A stretch of DNA of 64,000 nt, from contig NZ_CP060828.1 of assembly GCF_014489635.1 (NCBI RefSeq), forward strand, positions 2,580,001-2,644,000, read 5' to 3'. This document shows positions 60,055 to 64,000 of this stretch, piece by piece (position 1 is the first letter of the stretch; each line of letters begins with the position of its first letter). The notes below the pieces were generated by a model, which was not told the origin of the DNA, searched no databases, and saw nothing but the letters and a program-made list of their open reading frames with translations. Made by a program: the position numbers and the translations under genes. This stretch comes from Streptomyces roseirectus. Its GTDB lineage: Bacteria > Actinomycetota > Actinomycetes > Streptomycetales > Streptomycetaceae.

Positions 60055-62027
60055 GGCCTGAGCACCGCCGCGCCGTGCCGGGGCAGGGTGAGATGGTTCT
60101 CGGTGGACGTCCCGGTGAGCAGGTCGAGGTGGCCTGCGGGGACCTGGACGGTGACACTGTCGGGGCCGTGGTTGAGGAGGAACAGCAGTTCGCCGCGCCG
60201 GACCGCCTCGACGCCGTCCGGGAGGCCGTCGAGGGCGGGGCGGACGCCCGCTTCGGCGGCGACGCGGCCCAGGAGGGCGCGCAGGGCGGGCGGTTCGGGG
60301 AGGGTGGAGACGTACCAGGCGCGGTCGCGGTGCAGGACCGCCGGGAGGGAGTCCAGCTCGCCGCCCTTGTAGGGGACGCACTCCGTGCCGGGTTCGGGTT
60401 CGATCTCCTCCGACCAGAGGGTGCCGCGGAACCCCTCGCACTCGACGGTCTCCCCCGCGTCGAGGGGCCACCACTCGTGCAGGGTGCGGATCCCGAACAG
60501 TTCGCGCAGGCGGGCGTCCATCCCGCCGGGGCGGATGCGGTCGTCGCCGTCGGCGGCTCCGGTGAAGAAGCCGCAGACGAGGGTGCCGCCGCCGCGGACG
60601 TACGCGAGGAGGTTGTCGATCGCGGCGTCCGTGAGGAGGTAGAGCTGCGGGGCCACGACCAACGGGTAGGCGGACAGGTCGTGTTCGGGGTGGGCGAAGT
60701 CGGTGGTGAGGTGTTCCTCCCAGAGGGCGCGGTGCCAGGCGCGCAGGACGTCCGGGAGGTCGACCTCGGTGGAGGGGCGGGCGTCTTGGGCGCCGGCCCA
60801 CCAGGAGTGCCAGTCGTGCAGGAGGGCGACGTCCGCTTTTTGAGGGGGCGTCAGGTGTTCGGCGATCAGCGGGAGTTCGGCGCCGATCTGTTTGACCTCG
60901 GCGAAGGTGCGGCCCCGCTCCCCCGCGTGGCTGACCATGCCGGAGTGGAACTTCTCGGCGCCCTGGCGGGACTGGCGCCACTGGAAGTAGCAGACGGCGT
61001 CGGCGCCCCGGGCGACGGACTGGAGGGACCAGAGGCGGTTGAGGCCGCGCGGCTTGGGGTGGTTCACGCCACGCCAGTTGACCGGTCCTGCCGCCTGTTC
61101 CATCAGCATCCAGGGGCCGTTGGCCTGCGAGCGCGTCAAGTCCTGGACCAGCGCGGCCTGTTGGGCGCCGAGGGGGTCGCGCGGGTCCGGATAGAGGTCG
61201 ACGGAGACGACGTCCTCCTCCCTCGCCCAGCGCCAGCCGTCCTGGCCGATCCACAGGGGCATGAAGTTCGTCGTCACCGGGATGTGCGGGGTGTGCCGGG
61301 CGACGATGTCGCGTTCGGCGAGGTAGCACTCCAGGAGGGCGTCGGAGGTGAAGCGCCTGAAGTCCAGTACCTGGGTGGGGTTCTTGAGGTAGTGCGGGGT
61401 GCGCGGCGGGAGGATGCCGTCCCAGGTGTCGTAGCGCTGGCTCCAGAAGGCGGTGCCCCAGGCCGAGTTGAGGGCGTCGAGGGTGCCGTACCGCTCGCGC
61501 AGCCAGCGGCGGAAGGCGGCGGCGGCCTCGTCGCCGTGGTCGAAGGTGCAGTACTCGTTGTTGATGTGCCACATCGTCAGCGCCGGGTGGCCGCCGTAGC
61601 GGGCGGCCAGGTCCTCGGTGATCGCGGCGGCGTAGCGGCGGTAGGTGGCGCTGGAGTGGGAGAAGTGCTGGCGTCCGCCCCACCACTCGGTGCGGCCGTC
61701 CTCGGTGACGGGCAGGGTGTCGGGGTGGAGGCGGCCCATCCAGGGCGGCGGCGCGGAGGTGGGGGTGGCGAGGACGACGCCGATGCCGTTCTCGTGCATC
61801 AGGTCCATCAGGGTGTCCAGCCAGGCGAAGTTCCGTTCGCCCGGCTGGGGTTCGAGGGTGGACCAGGAGAAGACGCCCAGGGTGACGGAGTTGACGCCGG
61901 CCTCGCGCATGAGGCGGACGTCCTCGTGCCAGGTCTCCTCGGGCCACTGCTCGGGGTTGTAGTCGCCGCCGAAGAGGATGCGGCCACGGGTGGCGTCGGC
62001 GAGGGTGGGCCGCTTCGGTGTGTTCAT
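60051..62027 (-). CDS. GH42 beta-galactosidase
   Basis: 658 residues, no signal peptide. Glycoside hydrolase family 42: ILFGGDYNPEQWPEETW at the N-terminus of the TIM barrel, acid/base E158 in MWHINNEYC and nucleophile E310 in WMLMEQAAG. A trimerisation domain and C-terminal beta domain follow. Probably removes beta-1,2-galactose from imported xyloglucan oligosaccharides. It overlaps both neighbours by ATGA, so GH74-GH42-GH95 are translated as a coupled unit. Confidence 0.92.
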   Translation of the reverse strand: MNTPKRPTLADATRGRILFGGDYNPEQWPEETWHEDVRLMREAGVNSVTLGVFSWSTLEPQPGERNFAWLDTLMDLMHENGIGVVLATPTSAPPPWMGRLHPDTLPVTEDGRTEWWGGRQHFSHSSATYRRYAAAITEDLAARYGGHPALTMWHINNEYCTFDHGDEAAAAFRRWLRERYGTLDALNSAWGTAFWSQRYDTWDGILPPRTPHYLKNPTQVLDFRRFTSDALLECYLAERDIVARHTPHIPVTTNFMPLWIGQDGWRWAREEDVVSVDLYPDPRDPLGAQQAALVQDLTRSQANGPWMLMEQAAGPVNWRGVNHPKPRGLNRLWSLQSVARGADAVCYFQWRQSRQGAEKFHSGMVSHAGERGRTFAEVKQIGAELPLIAEHLTPPQKADVALLHDWHSWWAGAQDARPSTEVDLPDVLRAWHRALWEEHLTTDFAHPEHDLSAYPLVVAPQLYLLTDAAIDNLLAYVRGGGTLVCGFFTGAADGDDRIRPGGMDARLRELFGIRTLHEWWPLDAGETVECEGFRGTLWSEEIEPEPGTECVPYKGGELDSLPAVLHRDRAWYVSTLPEPPALRALLGRVAAEAGVRPALDGLPDGVEAVRRGELLFLLNHGPDSVTVQVPAGHLDLLTGTSTENHLTLPRHGAAVLRP

Positions 62028-64000
62028 CGGGGCGGCTCCCCGTACTGGATGCCCCGGCCGTTGGTCCCGAGGTAGACGCGGCCGTACACCCTCGGGTCGC
62101 CGGTGATCACCGTGCCGGTCCAGCCCCACTGGTGCCGGTCGTCGTTGATGCGGACCCAGGTCTTCGCCTCGTCGTCCGAGCGGTACACGGCCGTGCCGGT
62201 CTCGACCGAACCGACCATGTAGACCGCCGGGTAGGCGGCGCCCGGCGCGGCCTTGCCGAAGCCGAGGGTGTGCGAGGCCCAGCAGCTCGCGATCTTCGTG
62301 AAGGTCGCTCCCCCGTCGGTCGAGCGGAAGAGGCCGCCGGTCTTGGTGCTCAGCCACAGGTCGCCGGACCGGCCCGGGGCCGCGACCAGCTGGAACTGGA
62401 CGTCGCCGGAGGGCAGACCGCTCGCGCGGGCGGTGAAGGAGAGGCCGCTGTCAGTGCTGGCGAGTACGGTTCCGGCATCGAAGTCGAACGCGTAGAACCG
62501 CGTCGGATCGGCCGGGTCGGCGACCGGTCGGGCGCCCTTCGGGAAGGAGGTGACCTCGGACCAGGTCGTGCCGTTGTCCACCGAGCGGTAGGTGGGGTGC
62601 TTGGCGCCGTCCCGGGCGAAGCTCCACAGCAGCACGCTTCCGTCGGCGTTGGCGGCGATCGGCCCCGGGGCGTCCTTGGCGATCGCGGGCTGAGCGGCGA
62701 AGGGGTTCCAACTGCGCCCGCCGTCCAGGGAGTACGCGCCGTTGCCGTGGTCGCCCCAGCCGCTGCGGACCACGTACGCGGGCTTGGCCGCGGCCTGCGA
62801 CAGCCCGGTCGACGAGCCGAACACGGGGTTCGAGGCCATCCCGCGCGACGGGGACCTCGTCAGCCGCTCGTGGTACATGACGCCGATGTCACCGAGGCCG
62901 CTCAGCAGGTGCGCCTCCCCGACCGGGGGTGAGATGAGCTGGACCACCGCCGTCTCCTCCAGCCCCCTGATCTCCGGGGCCCAGTGCCGCAGGTCCCGGG
63001 TGCCGTACAGGGTGGCGCCGGTGCCGTACACCACGTGCCGGGAGTCGAACGGGTCCAGCGCGACGGCCTGGATCCACCAGCCGAACTTCGGCTCCGTCCC
63101 GCCCCACTTGAGGAACGGGGTCTCCGACACGTCGAACTCGGCGGTCTCCTTGAGGGACGTCCAGGTCCGGCCGCCGTCGGTCGTGCGGTACAGGGTGTCG
63201 ACGGCCGCCCAGCGGTTGTTGGTCGAGACGACGGCCGTGCCCGGTCGGCGGGCGTCCACGGCGACGCCGCCGTAGCCGAAGGTGTCCGCCGAGCCGTCCG
63301 GGGTCGTGCCGCCCGGCCGCGCGGGGGTGACGTCGGTCCAGGTGCCGGTGGACGTCGCCAGCTTGTGGACGGCGCCGTCGGACTGACCGTTGGGGCCCGG
63401 GGCGTTCGCGTACGTCACGTACAGCTCGCGGGTGTGGCGGTCGTACGCGGCCCTCACCGGGACCTTCGCGGCGGTGCCGGTGGGAGTGCCGGGGACCGGT
63501 TCCCAGTCCGTGCCGTTCACCGTGCGGTACAGGGTGGGGGCCGTGCCGTCCGAGTCGCCCCAGCCCGCGTACAGGGTGCGGCCGGCCGCCACGAGGAGGG
63601 TGACGCCCTGGCCCGTCGGGCTCGGGGACGCCGGGAAGGGGGCCGGCGTCCAGGTCGCGCCCCGGTCCGTCGACCTCAGCAGGCCGTCGTGCCGGGTGCC
63701 GAGCCACAGGGTGTCGCTGTTCCTCGGGTCCACGAGGAGGCGTTCGCCGGTGCCCCTGCCGTCCTCGTTGGCGCCGAGTTTCACGGTCAGGTCGGTGCGG
63801 GTCCAGGTCGTGCCGCGGTCCTCCGACCGCAGGATCGCCCCGTTGCCGGCCCACGGCTGGGTGTACGTGCCCAGGGCCAGGTAGACACGGTTCGGGTGCG
63901 CCGGGTCGATCGCGATCGCCTCGACGCCGAGGAGGTTCCAGTCGTCCCAGCCGAGGTGGTCCGTCAGCGGCGTCCAGCAGGCTTTTCTGTCGTCCCAGCG
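62024..64000 (-). CDS. GH74 xyloglucan endoglucanase, N-terminus outside window
   Basis: At least 658 residues; the frame runs open to the right edge, so the start and any signal peptide are not visible. Two seven-bladed propellers with repeated SxDxGxTW blades (RSEDRGTTW, RSTDRGATW, RTTDGGRTW, RSTDGGATF). Catalytic aspartate regions are TPLTDHLGWDDWN near the edge and LSGLGDIGVMYH at about 62870-62905. It ends right after YLGTNGRGIQYG, the end of the catalytic domain, so no C-terminal binding module. First gene of the coupled glycosidase run. Confidence 0.9.
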   Translation of the reverse strand, partial: RWDDRKACWTPLTDHLGWDDWNLLGVEAIAIDPAHPNRVYLALGTYTQPWAGNGAILRSEDRGTTWTRTDLTVKLGANEDGRGTGERLLVDPRNSDTLWLGTRHDGLLRSTDRGATWTPAPFPASPSPTGQGVTLLVAAGRTLYAGWGDSDGTAPTLYRTVNGTDWEPVPGTPTGTAAKVPVRAAYDRHTRELYVTYANAPGPNGQSDGAVHKLATSTGTWTDVTPARPGGTTPDGSADTFGYGGVAVDARRPGTAVVSTNNRWAAVDTLYRTTDGGRTWTSLKETAEFDVSETPFLKWGGTEPKFGWWIQAVALDPFDSRHVVYGTGATLYGTRDLRHWAPEIRGLEETAVVQLISPPVGEAHLLSGLGDIGVMYHERLTRSPSRGMASNPVFGSSTGLSQAAAKPAYVVRSGWGDHGNGAYSLDGGRSWNPFAAQPAIAKDAPGPIAANADGSVLLWSFARDGAKHPTYRSVDNGTTWSEVTSFPKGARPVADPADPTRFYAFDFDAGTVLASTDSGLSFTARASGLPSGDVQFQLVAAPGRSGDLWLSTKTGGLFRSTDGGATFTKIASCWASHTLGFGKAAPGAAYPAVYMVGSVETGTAVYRSDDEAKTWVRINDDRHQWGWTGTVITGDPRVYGRVYLGTNGRGIQYGEPPR

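Overview
The window is high-GC actinobacterial chromosome, almost certainly Streptomyces. Codon third positions are strongly G/C, GTG and TTG starts are common, and the order of housekeeping genes (rnj-dapA ... dapB-M16 peptidase-pnp-rpsO, then a type VII secretion locus, ribF, truB-rbfA-DUF503-infB-rnpM-nusA-rimP, proS, ispG-rseP-dxr) matches the conserved core of that genus. No tRNA, rRNA, insertion sequence, prophage or CRISPR array was recognised.

Layout. (1) 1-9.3 kb: RNase J, the lysine/peptidoglycan genes dapA and dapB, two small membrane proteins, an M16 peptidase, polynucleotide phosphorylase and ribosomal protein S15, mostly on the minus strand. The rpsO-pnp spacer holds a terminator and a large nested inverted-repeat structure. 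(2) 9.3-28.3 kb: an ESX-like type VII secretion system: eccD/eccC divergent, two WXG100 genes behind a good promoter, a second WXG-related group including a 418-residue candidate substrate, mycP-eccB, eccE with a coupled unknown gene, and a large proline-rich MinD/ParA-like ATPase resembling mycobacterial EspI. A G-rich minisatellite lies before the ATPase gene. (3) 28.3-45.8 kb: ribF; a trypsin-fold/STAND-like NTPase whose protease serine is replaced by alanine; the translation/ribosome-maturation operon rimP-nusA-rnpM-infB-DUF503-rbfA-truB; a lipoprotein/ferritin-like pair; a kinase-fold protein that has lost its catalytic residues; proS and two GNAT acetyltransferases. (4) 45.8-50.4 kb: a ~124-bp tandem repeat block followed by ispG, rseP and dxr (isoprenoid MEP pathway plus site-2 protease). 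(5) 50.5-64 kb: a secreted lamin-tail protein, an acyl-CoA dehydrogenase and an accessory carbohydrate region. That region has a LacI-family regulator with two near-identical palindromic operators, a GH31 alpha-xylosidase-like enzyme, a secreted chorismate mutase, and a tightly packed minus-strand run GH74-GH42-GH95-GH12 that enters from beyond the right edge.

Working together. The GH74 and GH12 endo-glucanases, GH95 alpha-L-fucosidase, GH42 beta-galactosidase and GH31 alpha-xylosidase cover the backbone and every side-chain sugar of fucosylated xyloglucan. I therefore read 53-64 kb as a xyloglucan-utilisation locus under LacI-type control; no sugar transporter is visible inside the window. 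The type VII genes form a complete membrane apparatus (EccB, EccC, EccD, EccE, MycP) with small substrates. The core machinery genes look ordinary, apart from the apparent lack of thyX between dapB and dapA.
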